A stretch of 51,411 bases of DNA from Chloroflexota bacterium (GCA_013112575.1 JABFGG010000026.1:1-51411); one strand, 5' to 3'. Shown: positions 1 to 7,430, counted from the first letter of the stretch. The notes: generated by a model not told the origin, from the letters alone. Numbers and translations: made by a program.

Positions 1-61
1 CCTCAGCCTCTCGCAATTTCATGATAATTTGCTCGGTTGAAAAACGTCTTTTCTTGGGCAT
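1..61 (-). CDS. IS3-family transposase OrfA, N-terminal fragment running off the window
   Basis: Reading leftward from the ATG at 61-59 gives MPKKRRFSTEQIIMKLREAE, the characteristic beginning of IS3-family OrfA proteins (a helix-turn-helix DNA-binding subunit made with OrfB by frameshifting). A GGAGG Shine-Dalgarno lies about seven bases upstream. Only about 20 residues are inside the window; the rest of OrfA and OrfB would lie to the left. Family assignment is from the recognisable N-terminus. Confidence 0.8.
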   Translation of the reverse strand, partial: MPKKRRFSTEQIIMKLREAE

Positions 62-122
62 AGCCTGCCTCCATTTTCGTTCCAGATCGTATCATTTCAT
101 TTGGAACGGATTTTGGGGTGCA
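1..122 (-). mobile_element. Left end of an IS3-family insertion sequence
   Basis: On the minus strand, position 122 starts TGCACCCCAAAATCC, which has the TG start and C-rich body of IS3-family left terminal inverted repeats, and the OrfA start codon follows about 60 bp further in. To the right of 122 the sequence becomes integrase coding sequence in frame. The element therefore inserted into, or deleted up to, codon ~30 of an integrase. The right end and any target duplication are outside the window. Confidence 0.7.
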
Positions 123-1219
123 GGTCAGGCCAACGATTGTCTTTCACAGGCAAGACTCAAAAAGAGTGCCGAAATTGGATTCGGGAAACTACAAAGCAGG
201 TTGATGCTGGAATTCAACTGGACGCTGCAAAGATCAAGCTCGAAGACTTTTTGAACGACTGGCTTATAAGCGCCCAAGCATCCCTGAGACCAAAATCTTG
301 GTACCAGTACAAGTTCATTGTTCGCTCGTACATCATTCCCGATCTTGGGAAAATAAGGTTAGTGGATTTACGACCGCACCATATCCAGCGACTTTATGAT
401 CGCAAGGTGAAAGACGGGCTAGGATACCGGACTATCCAGCTGATTCATTCAGTGCTACATCGAGCGCTGAACCATGCCTTGAAACTGGGATTGCTCAGTA
501 GAAATCCAGATGATGCAACCACACCTCCCAAGCCCATACCCAAAGAAATGAAGGTATTGGATGAAGATCATGTTCAGCAATTGATCTCAGCGGCTCAGGC
601 AAGCAATGACCGCTATTTGGCAATTTACCAACTTGCGATATCCACGGGCATGAGACAAGGCGAACTACTTGGCCTTAAGTGGACGGATGTTGATTGGGGG
701 AGGAATACCCTTCAAGTCGAGAGACAGCTTACTCGGATCCCGCATGTGGGATATGAGTTCACCCCACCGAAGACCAAAGCTGGCGTTCGAAAAATCGCAT
801 TAGGGACAGAAATGCTTCGGATGCTTAGAGAGCATCAACAACGCCAGCAGAATGAAATGATCTCACAAGGCATAAGATGGAGTGAAGATATGTTGATGTT
901 TTCAACGCCCAAAGGGGATCCAATCCACCTGAGAGCGCTTTTTCGGGAGTTCAAGAACTTGATTAAATATGCTGAATTGCCAAACATCCGATTTCATGAT
1001 CTCCGGCATACAGCTGCATCCTTGATGCTCAATCACGGCGTACCTGTTCTGATCGTTTCCAGGCGATTAGGTCATTCAAAACCTAGCGTCACTTTGGATG
1101 TGTACGGGCATTTGATTCCATCAATGCAGGGACAAGCTGCAGAGGTCATGGATACTTACATTGCTCCCATCCCGTTCAAACAATTGCACCAAACTGCACC
1201 AGAATTGCACCAGCATTGA
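123..1219 (+). pseudogene. Tyrosine recombinase (integrase), N-terminus replaced by an IS3 end
   Basis: Phage/ICE-type tyrosine recombinase. All catalytic residues are present; numbering the open frame from a TTG at 101 they are R185 (TGMRQGELLGLK), K224, H299 and R302 (FHDLRH), H325 (LGH) and Y335 (TLDVYGH). The core-binding domain (about residues 40-150) is complete. The N-terminal Arm/AP2-like domain is missing: homology starts at SGQRLSFTGKTQKEC, exactly where the IS3 end stops, and the only upstream start lies inside the insertion sequence. The enzyme core could be made, but without most of its arm-binding domain. The stop lies 90 bp before tRNA-Lys, and the last codons overlap three TGCACCA repeats. 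Closest relative in the window is the decayed integrase at 7428-8340, not the intact one at 2478-3596. Confidence 0.85.
1185..1212. repeat. Three TGCACCA direct repeats (candidate integrase arm sites)
   Basis: TGCACCA occurs at 1185-1191, 1195-1201 and 1206-1212, spaced 10 and 11 bp, inside the final codons of the integrase remnant and 127-154 bp before the 42-bp att repeat. The motif (TGGTGCA on the other strand) recurs as phased pairs around the other att copies. The arm-site role is inferred from spacing and position. Confidence 0.55.
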
Positions 1220-1270
1220 TAATCTTCGATGTGATCATTCATTTAGTACCCCCATATATGGTCAAAATAA

Positions 1271-1298
1271 TTGAAAAATAGCCATGCCACGGTATAAT
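1271..1298 (+). promoter_or_regulatory. Promoter of tRNA-Lys
   Basis: TTGAAA at 1271-1276 and a perfect TATAAT at 1293-1298 are separated by 16 bp; transcription would begin near 1304-1305, just before the mature tRNA 5' end at 1308. Confidence 0.7.
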
Positions 1299-1307
1299 TA
1301 GGGGCAC

Positions 1308-1380
<73 letters not shown>

Positions 1381-1470
1381 CAAAAAATCCCCCCATATAT
1401 ATGATTGTTAGTATTGAGCCAACTATATATTGGGGTACTTATTAGATTTGATACTTTCGATTGGCTTTGT

Positions 1471-1489
1471 TTACTGCATTTTTACTGCA
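1471..1489. repeat. Pair of TTACTGCA repeats just right of att copy 1
   Basis: TTACTGCA at 1471-1478 and 1482-1489, 11 bp apart and about 90 bp inside E1. The same octamer pair with the same spacing is at 7255-7273 near the other end of E1, as expected for matched arm sites of one element. Confidence 0.55.
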
Positions 1490-1526
1490 ACCCTGAAAAA
1501 TCAGAATACTATATGGAGGACATTCA

Positions 1527-2486
1527 TTGACTACCCAAGAAGAGCTTCCCAAAAATAATAAAAGTGATTCGCAAGAAAAGACAAACAAACTGTTGAATTA
1601 CTTAAATATTTTTCTCCCAATATTTGGTGCTATTGCAACAATTGTAAGTTGTGTGTTTGCATTCTTGGCCTTTACGATGCCAAATTCTGTTCAGACAGTT
1701 CTTGTAAATTTGTATGATATTGTAACCCCTACACCAGAAATTATTTTTGTAACGCAAGAAGTAACTCAACCCCCCCAACCAACTTATACATTCCAACCTA
1801 CATTTACAGTTCTACCCCAAGAGATACTGATTGTAACTGCTACACAGATCCCAGCAACTTCGTCGCCTACTCCCGTAACAATACAAGATGCGGGTTTTGT
1901 TTTTAGAGATGATTTTGAAGATGGTCTTGATTCACAGTGGAATGTTGTATTGGGTGATATTGGTATGTCAAATGGGAAATTGACAATAAATGCGCCTTTT
2001 TCAGAACAACATTCTGAACATTTAGCCGTTTTGGATAATATTAATTGGGGCAATTACAGCATTACCTTTGAATTAGCAGATTTTGATGATACAGGTGCTT
2101 TTGTATCCGATAACCCTCGTGCGGCAATTTTATTGCGGTATGAAGGAAATAAAGATAACATAGGTTTTTATTTCTCAGGTCGAAAATTAGGCGTTCAGTT
2201 TGGAATTTTTACGCAAAATAATGAGTGGGAACTCTATTCAAATTCACTGGTAACTGGCATTGACAGAGACTTCAATTTTGACTATGGCCCAAATACTATT
2301 AGAATTGATTGTGTTGGGAATACATATACCGCATATATAAATAACAAAAAAATTACTTCAGCAAATATTCCAGGGCCTGAATTTGGAAAAATTGGAGTTT
2401 GGCTTCTAAATGGGACTCTCAATCCTGATCAAACTCAACAACATGCGGCAAGGATTGAATATATTACGATAGAAGCTTTACCCTAG
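1527..2486 (+). CDS. Membrane-anchored surface protein with Thr/Pro linker and LamG-like domain
   Basis: Function unknown. The 319-residue protein has a charged cytoplasmic start, one membrane segment (about residues 24-52), a Thr/Pro-rich linker with repeated PTP/PTFT runs (about 66-118), and an extracellular beta-rich domain starting at FRDDFEDGLDSQW that resembles concanavalin/LamG-like glycan-binding folds. This layout is common in Chloroflexota surface proteins. The start is a TTG at 1527, six bases after GGAGGA. Its 3' end overlaps the convergent integrase by 9 bp. In E3 a shorter protein with TM plus linker plus SH3-like domain occupies the equivalent place beside att. Confidence 0.7.
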   Translation: MTTQEELPKNNKSDSQEKTNKLLNYLNIFLPIFGAIATIVSCVFAFLAFTMPNSVQTVLVNLYDIVTPTPEIIFVTQEVTQPPQPTYTFQPTFTVLPQEILIVTATQIPATSSPTPVTIQDAGFVFRDDFEDGLDSQWNVVLGDIGMSNGKLTINAPFSEQHSEHLAVLDNINWGNYSITFELADFDDTGAFVSDNPRAAILLRYEGNKDNIGFYFSGRKLGVQFGIFTQNNEWELYSNSLVTGIDRDFNFDYGPNTIRIDCVGNTYTAYINNKKITSANIPGPEFGKIGVWLLNGTLNPDQTQQHAARIEYITIEALP

Positions 2487-3596
2487 AAATCGATCTAACT
2501 CATTGGCTATCGCTTCCTGCATACTTGGCATTGCATGCGAATATATATCTATCGTTAATGAAATTGACGAATGACCTAATCTCTCTTGTACTACTTTCGG
2601 ATGAATATTTCGTTGCAACATTAAACTAGCTGCTGTATGTCTTAAGTCATGAAACCGAATTTTTGGAAGCCCTGCTTGCATAAGTATTTTTATAAAATGT
2701 CTATACAGATTTCTCGGTTCGTGTGGAGTGCCAATGATTGAAGGAAAAATCAAATCAAAATCTTGCCACCGATTACCTGCAAATAATCTCTCTTTGTCAA
2801 TAATATCTTTTTGACTAATAATTTTTCCTAATGCGTTATCACCTAAAGAAATGAGTCTTTTTGCATTCCTTGTTTTTGGTTCTGAAAAGACAAGCCCCTG
2901 ACCAGTAATTCTTTGCAATTGTCTTTGAACTCTTATCGATTTTTGTTTATAGTTGACATCTTGAAATTTTAATCCTAATAATTCGCCTTGTCTCATCCCA
3001 GTAGTCACAGCCAAGTGATAAAGAGCCTCATATCTTGTATTTTCCACTGTACCAAGTAACGCTCTAACTTGATTCACATTTAGGAATTTCATTTCCTTTT
3101 TCTTTTGTATTGGGGGTTTTGCGCCATGGATTGGATTTCTTCCGAGCAATCCCCATTCGAGTGCATGATTCAATGCTCTTCGAAAAATTGAATGCATTAA
3201 ACGTACAGTCCTGACACTTTTCCCTTCTTTCAGATTCGAAGAATACAACAACTGAATATGATCAGTTCGTAAATCCTTGAGCCTGTTTCTGCCAAGATGC
3301 GGAATAATATGCTGATTACATACCTGAGAATACTGCATCCATGTTTTTGGTCGCAGTGTTGGCTTGACGATTTCCAACCACTCCTTCAAATAATCTGCGA
3401 TTGTGAGACTAGCCCCTCTGTATGTCAAGCCGCTATCAATCTTTGCAAGTGTTTCCTTTATCCATTCCCTGCACTCTCTTTGTGTGTTTGCATAATGAGT
3501 GAGTCTCCTCCCCTCCAACGAGACCTGTGCACACCACTTCTTGCTCGGTTTATGAAAGTAGATCGAGCCTTCGTTATTTCCTCTCTTTTTTGTCAT
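2478..3596 (-). CDS. Intact tyrosine recombinase (integrase) of E1
   Basis: Full-length 372-residue site-specific recombinase. The N-terminal Arm/AP2-like DNA-binding domain (about 1-50, starting MTKKRGNNEGSIYFHKPSKK) is followed by the core-binding domain (60-155) and the catalytic domain. Active-site residues: R202, K241, H316, R319, H342 and nucleophile Y352 (DIYSH). It is the only complete integrase in the window and the best candidate for moving E1 at the tRNA-Lys att site. The start codon lies three bases after the stop of the upstream small gene, so the two are probably translationally coupled. The truncated integrase of E3 is a close relative. Confidence 0.93.
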   Translation of the reverse strand: MTKKRGNNEGSIYFHKPSKKWCAQVSLEGRRLTHYANTQRECREWIKETLAKIDSGLTYRGASLTIADYLKEWLEIVKPTLRPKTWMQYSQVCNQHIIPHLGRNRLKDLRTDHIQLLYSSNLKEGKSVRTVRLMHSIFRRALNHALEWGLLGRNPIHGAKPPIQKKKEMKFLNVNQVRALLGTVENTRYEALYHLAVTTGMRQGELLGLKFQDVNYKQKSIRVQRQLQRITGQGLVFSEPKTRNAKRLISLGDNALGKIISQKDIIDKERLFAGNRWQDFDLIFPSIIGTPHEPRNLYRHFIKILMQAGLPKIRFHDLRHTAASLMLQRNIHPKVVQERLGHSSISLTIDIYSHAMPSMQEAIANELDRFLG

Positions 3597-3599
3597 TAC

Positions 3600-3863
3600 T
3601 CAATCAATGCTATCTTCTTCTCCCTCTTCTGGCTCTTCGGTATACTGGATCAATTGTCTTATCTCTTCTTCCGTGTTTATTTTCACCGGCTCTCCCTTGA
3701 CCACCTTCACAAGTTCTTCCGATGTGTGCTGCATTAGGTAAACTCCCCAACCGAAAGCAAAACGTCTGACGGTGCCTTTCGAAAGCCCCATATCTTCTGC
3801 CAGTTGATTCAGCTTCTCTAAACCAGCTTCTTCCACTACCAGTGTTATCCGTTTTCTTGCCAT
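3600..3863 (-). CDS. Small ribbon-helix-helix-like DNA-binding protein, coupled to the integrase
   Basis: The 87-residue protein starts MARKRITLVVEEAGLEKLNQ and continues LAEDMGLSKGTVRRFAFGWG: a short beta strand, then a helix-turn-helix-like pair, then an acidic tail (EEPEEGEEDSID). That pattern fits small ribbon-helix-helix or HTH regulators. Its position directly before the integrase, three bases apart, suggests a regulator or recombination directionality factor; that is inference. A weak AGGTG site precedes the ATG at 3863. Confidence 0.6.
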   Translation of the reverse strand: MARKRITLVVEEAGLEKLNQLAEDMGLSKGTVRRFAFGWGVYLMQHTSEELVKVVKGEPVKINTEEEIRQLIQYTEEPEEGEEDSID

Positions 3864-3889
3864 TATCTACACCTTTTTACCCATAACTC

Positions 3890-3974
3890 CGCTCCCCTGT
3901 CAGTAAGGGGGAGCGAATGTGCTTTTATGTGCATTTTCCGTTTTCACCCCCCTACTAGTAAGGGTGGGGGTGAA
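3890..3974. repeat. Two related GC-rich palindromes upstream of the RHH-integrase operon
   Basis: Palindrome 1: CGCTCCCC at 3890-3897 pairs with 3908-3915. Palindrome 2: TTCACCCCC at 3943-3951 pairs with 3966-3974. Both loops hold AGTAAG and both palindromes are followed by GAATGT, so they are diverged copies of one unit. They lie just upstream of the leftward gene at 3863 and could be operators, REP-like repeats, or part of an origin or transfer site. Confidence 0.55.
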
Positions 3975-3979
3975 TGTTC

Positions 3980-4272
3980 TTCTCATCTCGCCGCCCGCCG
4001 TCACCCCGACGTACTCGCAAAGCTGCGTGCGCCGGGGGCCCACGTCTGGGCGGCTATGATTAATTCGATTGATTGCCCCACATTGCAGCTCAGCGGCCCC
4101 GTCGCTTCAGCGTCCGGGGCCTTGCTGAGCAAAGCCACATAAACTACTACGATACGCCTTCCTGCCTCCTGGCGGCCCAGCATACGGCCCGGCGGCGACT
4201 GTCAAGGGGCAAGGTGTATTCGCTACGCTCACCCCTCTGACAGCCGCTTCGCCTTGGCCGAGGGGCCTTTTT
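3980..4272 (+). ncRNA. Candidate structured RNA, GC-rich, ending in a terminator-like hairpin
   Basis: No convincing protein is encoded in this GC-rich stretch within an AT-rich element. Stems seen by eye: GCCGCCC 3990-3996 with 4048-4054, enclosing GACGT 4008-4012 with ACGTC 4042-4046 and CGCA/TGCG; a hairpin 4088-4130 (GCTCAG, GGCCCC and CGC arms around TTCA); and CTGTCA 4199-4204 with TGACAG 4238-4243, enclosing GGGG/CCCC. At 4256-4272 a GGCC/GGCC hairpin precedes TTTTT, consistent with rightward termination. It could be a regulatory RNA, a transfer or replication origin, or a remnant; no known RNA family is recognised. Confidence 0.4.
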
Positions 4273-4299
4273 GGAGGAGGCAAGGAAGGAAAAGGTCGG

Positions 4300-4470
4300 T
4301 TAGGTTTCTTGCTCCTCCGGGGTGTCGATACAATCAGCCAGCGCCTTGTTGATGGCATATTGAAGTTCAAGCTGCACTTCGTTACGCCCCCACCCCGTTT
4401 TCCGCTGCAACCTCTGACGGAAGTTTTCCGTTATCTGAGCCACTATGTTGCTCAGTTTTTCGACTTGCAT
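4300..4470 (-). CDS. Small helical protein of unknown function (56 aa)
   Basis: A short frame beginning MQVEKLSNIVAQITENFRQR and ending TPEEQET; mainly amphipathic helix. A good AGAGGTGA site lies six bases before the ATG at 4470. It overlaps the 3' end of the next upstream gene by 89 bp in another frame, so one of the two may have a frameshifted or overextended end. Third gene of a probable leftward operon (4980 to 4300). Confidence 0.55.
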   Translation of the reverse strand: MQVEKLSNIVAQITENFRQRLQRKTGWGRNEVQLELQYAINKALADCIDTPEEQET

Positions 4471-4765
4471 TGGGTTCACCTCTTTGTTTTACGAATACGC
4501 CATACTTCTCGATGTAATAACCTCGGATGCGAGATTCGCATTCATCTTCCACAGCGAGAAATACGTCTCTGCCAAATTTCTGCACAACCTCCCAGGGTGC
4601 TGAGAAGGTATAGCCGGGAGGGTCATCATCCTCATCATCAACAAAACCCTGAACGATGATTTTGAATTCCTCATCTTCAATGTACTCAGTTGAACGCAAT
4701 GTAATCGTGCAACTGCCATATTCATAGATGTGCTCTATGATGCGTTTGTCTTTTACTTTCAACAT
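4382..4765 (-). CDS. Acidic small protein of unknown function (127 aa)
   Basis: Starts MLKVKDKRIIEHIYEYGSCT; the first ~95 residues look like a normal folded, acidic protein with a GFVDDEDDDPPG turn. The last ~30 residues (after KQRGEP) are low-complexity and lie over the better-supported small frame at 4300-4470, so the true end may be nearer 4475. The next gene upstream stops eight bases before the ATG. No family recognised. Confidence 0.6.
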   Translation of the reverse strand: MLKVKDKRIIEHIYEYGSCTITLRSTEYIEDEEFKIIVQGFVDDEDDDPPGYTFSAPWEVVQKFGRDVFLAVEDECESRIRGYYIEKYGVFVKQRGEPNASRKTEQHSGSDNGKLPSEVAAENGVGA

Positions 4766-4773
4766 GTTTGCTC

Positions 4774-4980
4774 CTACAGCTGCCGAGCCTTTTCAAGAAC
4801 GGAGACGAGTTGTTGAGCATTACTCATGGCTTGCTCTTTTGTCTCGGCTGGATCGCTGTCCAGCATCTTGTGACCCTGACGAGCATATATCGTGTATTGG
4901 TATTGGCCGTTCTCTGTCTCGCTTACTGGACGCAAGATGTAACGGCCACCGTATAACCTAACTGCTTCGCCTGTTGGCAT
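4774..4980 (-). CDS. Small protein of unknown function (68 aa)
   Basis: The chosen ATG at 4980 is five bases after AGGTGG; two GTGs and another ATG a few codons earlier overlap or crowd that site. The product starts MPTGEAVRLYGGRYILRP, predicted beta strands followed by a C-terminal helix (ETKEQAMSNAQQLVSVLEKA). First gene of the leftward trio in E1. No family recognised. Confidence 0.55.
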   Translation of the reverse strand: MPTGEAVRLYGGRYILRPVSETENGQYQYTIYARQGHKMLDSDPAETKEQAMSNAQQLVSVLEKARQL

Positions 4981-5005
4981 CATCACCACCTTGGGGAATC
5001 AAAAA

Positions 5006-5031
5006 CACCCTGTGGATACATGCCCAGGGTG
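5006..5031. repeat. Inverted repeat CACCCTG/CAGGGTG upstream of the leftward trio
   Basis: CACCCTG at 5006-5012 pairs with CAGGGTG at 5025-5031 across 12 bases, 26 bp upstream of the ATG at 4980. Possible operator or leader hairpin of the leftward operon. Confidence 0.35.
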
Positions 5032-5104
5032 CGTGAATCAGCCTATAATTGTGCTCAGCCGAAATCCAGCTAATCCTGGGTTTCAGTTAGGGATTGTTAA
5101 GTGT

Positions 5105-5204
5105 CTCATCACTTGGCAATCCCGATTTTTTTATTATCTATTGGCCGTATTTTTATATATGTGGCAAAGGAATCTGTCGTCCTTTCCCCGTGCCAAGTGA
5201 TGAG
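5105..5204. repeat. Perfect 14-bp inverted repeat between divergent genes
   Basis: CTCATCACTTGGCA at 5105-5118 is repeated exactly inverted at 5191-5204, with 72 AT-rich bases between. The stretch 4990-5330 has no convincing gene. The repeat lies between the leftward trio and the rightward HTH gene; it could be paired operators (possibly for that HTH protein) or ends of a tiny non-autonomous element. Confidence 0.5.
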
Positions 5205-5312
5205 CAATCAATATAGCACGGACGTTCTAGCAAGTCAAGCTCTTGGTGTTACGCAGCACAACATATGTTTCAAATCACATTGTAGCTTGAAAATTCGTAA
5301 TGTCAAGTGAAT

Positions 5313-5320
5313 GCTATAAT
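5313..5320 (+). promoter_or_regulatory. Extended -10 promoter of the HTH gene
   Basis: TGCTATAAT with TATAAT at 5315-5320. Transcription would start about 5326-5328, only a few bases before the ATG at 5331, and no Shine-Dalgarno is visible. The message may be leaderless or nearly so. Confidence 0.5.
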
Positions 5321-5330
5321 TTCGATTGAT

Positions 5331-5588
5331 ATGAAAAAAAGGACAACAGTTGCAACCTGGCTAAATGATCAATTCCTGACTTGGATGAATCAAGAACAGG
5401 AGCATAAGACAATCACCGCTTTTGCCGAGTATTTAGAAGTTGATAGAAACCTACTTGGTCAATGGTTGAATGGGCGTATCGTTCCCAGCAATGCAAATGT
5501 TATCCGAATTGCCAATAAGTTTGGGCCGGAAATTTATGATTTGTTGGAGTGGCCAAGGCCAATAAATCAAGAAAAAAATAGGCACTAA
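5331..5588 (+). CDS. Small helix-turn-helix (XRE-like) regulator
   Basis: 85 residues from the ATG at 5331 (starting MKKRTTVATWLNDQFLTWMN). Residues ~28-75 (ITAFAEYLEVDRNLLGQWLN, then GRIVPSNANVIRIANKFG) match the Cro/C1-type fold: the recognition helix is in LLGQWLNG and the helix after it reads IPSxxNVIRIANKFG-like. It probably controls its own element, perhaps through the inverted repeats just upstream. A longer frame from a GTG at 5307 would start inside the promoter, so the ATG is preferred. The downstream membrane protein follows after 40 bp. Confidence 0.75.
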   Translation: MKKRTTVATWLNDQFLTWMNQEQEHKTITAFAEYLEVDRNLLGQWLNGRIVPSNANVIRIANKFGPEIYDLLEWPRPINQEKNRH

Positions 5589-5628
5589 TCCACAATATAT
5601 CGAAACTTTAAATTTAGGAGAGGAAAAA

Positions 5629-6435
5629 ATGAAAATATTCGAAAATAGTAAGGAATTCTTTATAAACCATAAGACATTATTCACACATTTGACAATACCT
5701 CTTTTAACTCTGGCGACAATTATTATTATTTTGACTCAACCATTTGACTTAGATAGTTTATTACAAAACCTTGCTTCCGATTTTATAATTATCGTAATAA
5801 CAGTTTGGTATGTAGATTGGGCTATCAAGTCTAGTGAAGAAAGAAAATGGGAGGATGCGGAGCAGTACATTTCGAAAGAATTTGGATCCTTTTCACATGG
5901 ATACATTACTTTTATAGTCGAACATTTGAACCTTTCTGATGACGTATACCCTCCTTCAATAGCCTCAAAATCACCAAAGGAATTACAACAAGAAATAATT
6001 GAGAACGTATCAAATCTAGAGACCTCAAAACTTATCCAAATATTAAAATCATTTGATAAAAAGCAGTGGGAGCAGCTAGCAAATGGAATTACTAAGAAAT
6101 CCGATGAAGCTCTGTCTCTACTCTCAAACTATTCATCCAGATTAGATTCCAAAGAGATGACTGCCCTTTTGGAATTTCGAGAAGCTCTTTCGATGCTATT
6201 AGCCTCTTATTCGATATTTAGCCCAATACTCGGCAGACCCCAAAAAGCATTTAACAGAGCTAAAGACGAAGCTGCTATTGAATATGCAGCAATACAAACA
6301 ATTAGAACCGGACTTGATATTTCAGAATCAATTACGCAGGCCATAAATGTAATCTCTACATTTAGATTTGAAGCGCAGGAATCACGTAAAGATTATTTGG
6401 AAGAAGCTAATAAATATTGGCATGAATATTGGTAA
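5629..6435 (+). CDS. Membrane protein with two N-terminal TM helices and a helical cytoplasmic domain
   Basis: 268 residues, function unknown. Two membrane helices (about 19-38 and 50-66) are followed by a charged, nearly all-helical region to the C-terminus (EERKWEDAEQYISKEFG onward). AGGAGAGG lies five bases before the ATG. Gene content (HTH regulator followed by a TM-plus-helical protein in a mobile element) resembles accessory or defence cargo, but no effector motif is seen. Confidence 0.7.
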   Translation: MKIFENSKEFFINHKTLFTHLTIPLLTLATIIIILTQPFDLDSLLQNLASDFIIIVITVWYVDWAIKSSEERKWEDAEQYISKEFGSFSHGYITFIVEHLNLSDDVYPPSIASKSPKELQQEIIENVSNLETSKLIQILKSFDKKQWEQLANGITKKSDEALSLLSNYSSRLDSKEMTALLEFREALSMLLASYSIFSPILGRPQKAFNRAKDEAAIEYAAIQTIRTGLDISESITQAINVISTFRFEAQESRKDYLEEANKYWHEYW

Positions 6436-6460
6436 ATTAACATTAGGAATAAATATTTTC

Positions 6461-6479
6461 TGGTGCAGTTTGGGTGCAG
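6461..6479. repeat. Phased pair of GGTGCAG repeats, inner right side of E1
   Basis: TGGTGCAG at 6461-6468 and GGGTGCAG at 6472-6479, 11 bp apart. They are followed by AAAACCAATA (6487-6496), also found after the pair at 7255 (7282-7291). The stretch 6436-6637 has no gene. Confidence 0.45.
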
Positions 6480-6637
6480 TCAGGATAAAACCAATAAACA
6501 GTATAGACTCAATAAATACAAAATACTAGCAAATAGCCCTACAGGAGCTAATTTTCTGCCTACTACTCTACTAAATTCTATTTGATGTTAATCTCTGGAA
6601 CAGATAGCCGGTTAAAAAATCAGCTTCAGGTTATCGA

Positions 6638-7147
6638 TTAAATATTCTTGACAGCGTACTTGTTTAAGTATTCGACGATTTTGTCTACGTTCTCACGATT
6701 TTTTCCATAGTCAACCATAGTAGTCCGCAGTGATGGTCTGCTCGATAGTTCGATGCTTATTAAATCATTATCTGTCCTATTTAGCTTATATTCAATTACA
6801 TCCCCTAATGTCTTCCAGTTCATGCCAGCTTTGGCAACAATTTCTCCCTGAGAGCGAGACTCAAACTCGAGCTTACAATTCTTAATTACTTTGATGGACT
6901 CGACACAAATATCAAACACTTTATCATATGAAAGTTGCAACTTGACGTTTCTTGTTTGATGTACGCCAGAAGATCCATTTGATGAATTACCCGCTAGCCT
7001 ATTATTAAGGACAGTTAAAATTAGAGCTGAAATAGCACCAAAAAAAATACCTCGAACAATTCCTTCCATAAAACTCGAAAATACAAATCCAGTATAAAGA
7101 CCGAAAAAAATTGACAAAACCAAAAATAGTCTAAAAAATAACCTCAT
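6638..7147 (-). CDS. Two-TM membrane protein with a C-terminal globular domain
   Basis: 169 residues. Two hydrophobic segments (about 3-26 and 29-48), then a polar linker and an alpha/beta domain with the pattern SYDKVFDICVESIKVI ... GDVIEYKLNR ... MVDYGKNRENVDKIVEYL. The DYGKNxxNV ending and GDVI strand recur in small Chloroflexota and Firmicutes membrane proteins of unknown function; I do not recognise a named family with certainty. GGAGGA lies five bases before the ATG at 7147. It faces left, alone. Confidence 0.7.
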   Translation of the reverse strand: MRLFFRLFLVLSIFFGLYTGFVFSSFMEGIVRGIFFGAISALILTVLNNRLAGNSSNGSSGVHQTRNVKLQLSYDKVFDICVESIKVIKNCKLEFESRSQGEIVAKAGMNWKTLGDVIEYKLNRTDNDLISIELSSRPSLRTTMVDYGKNRENVDKIVEYLNKYAVKNI

Positions 7148-7254
7148 TTAATTCCTCCAGGAAAATCGCTTTTATTCGATTCACTGCATTATCTTCAACT
7201 TGCTTCATTATACAAGGACACCCAAAATAACTATATAGCAAGAATAAGAAAATA

Positions 7255-7273
7255 TTACTGCAAAATTACTGCA
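7255..7273. repeat. Pair of TTACTGCA repeats left of att copy 2
   Basis: TTACTGCA at 7255-7262 and 7266-7273, 11 bp apart, 116-134 bp before att copy 2. Same octamer and spacing as at 1471-1489, so the two pairs bracket E1. No gene lies in 7148-7427. Confidence 0.55.
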
Positions 7274-7388
7274 ATCACAGAAAAACCAATAGACTCTATA
7301 CACATAATACGCACAATAAATAGGGGAATTTACTCTACAATTCTTTCACCCCCATCAGCATATTAGTGGAAAAACTTATTGCTGCTTT

Positions 7389-7430
7389 CTCTTAATCAGT
7401 AGGTTATAGGTTCGATTCCTATGCGGGTCA
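7389..7430 (+). repeat. att copy 2 (42-bp direct repeat of tRNA-Lys 3' part)
   Basis: Identical to 1339-1380 but without the tRNA 5' half, so it is not a functional tRNA. It separates E1 from E2. Confidence 0.9.

Larger units (their letters stand above)
1381..7430. mobile_element. Integrative element E1 (6.05 kb) in tRNA-Lys
   Basis: Bounded by att copies 1 and 2. It contains an intact integrase, a small ribbon-helix-helix-like protein, a structured non-coding stretch, three small leftward genes, an HTH gene, two membrane-protein genes and a Thr/Pro-linker surface protein. No conjugation, capsid or replication gene is recognisable. Much of it is AT-rich compared with the block after 21,500, as expected for acquired DNA. 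It may be a small mobilisable element or phage satellite; the type is unresolved. Confidence 0.75.

Noticed and set aside
4107..4370. Leftward 87-codon frame across the GC-rich island
   Set aside because: Composition is proline/arginine/glycine-rich without family features or ribosome site and it covers strong palindromes; likely a chance frame.
4991..5310. Small rightward frames between the leftward trio and the HTH gene
   Set aside because: They run through the inverted repeats, lack ribosome sites and look non-protein-like.
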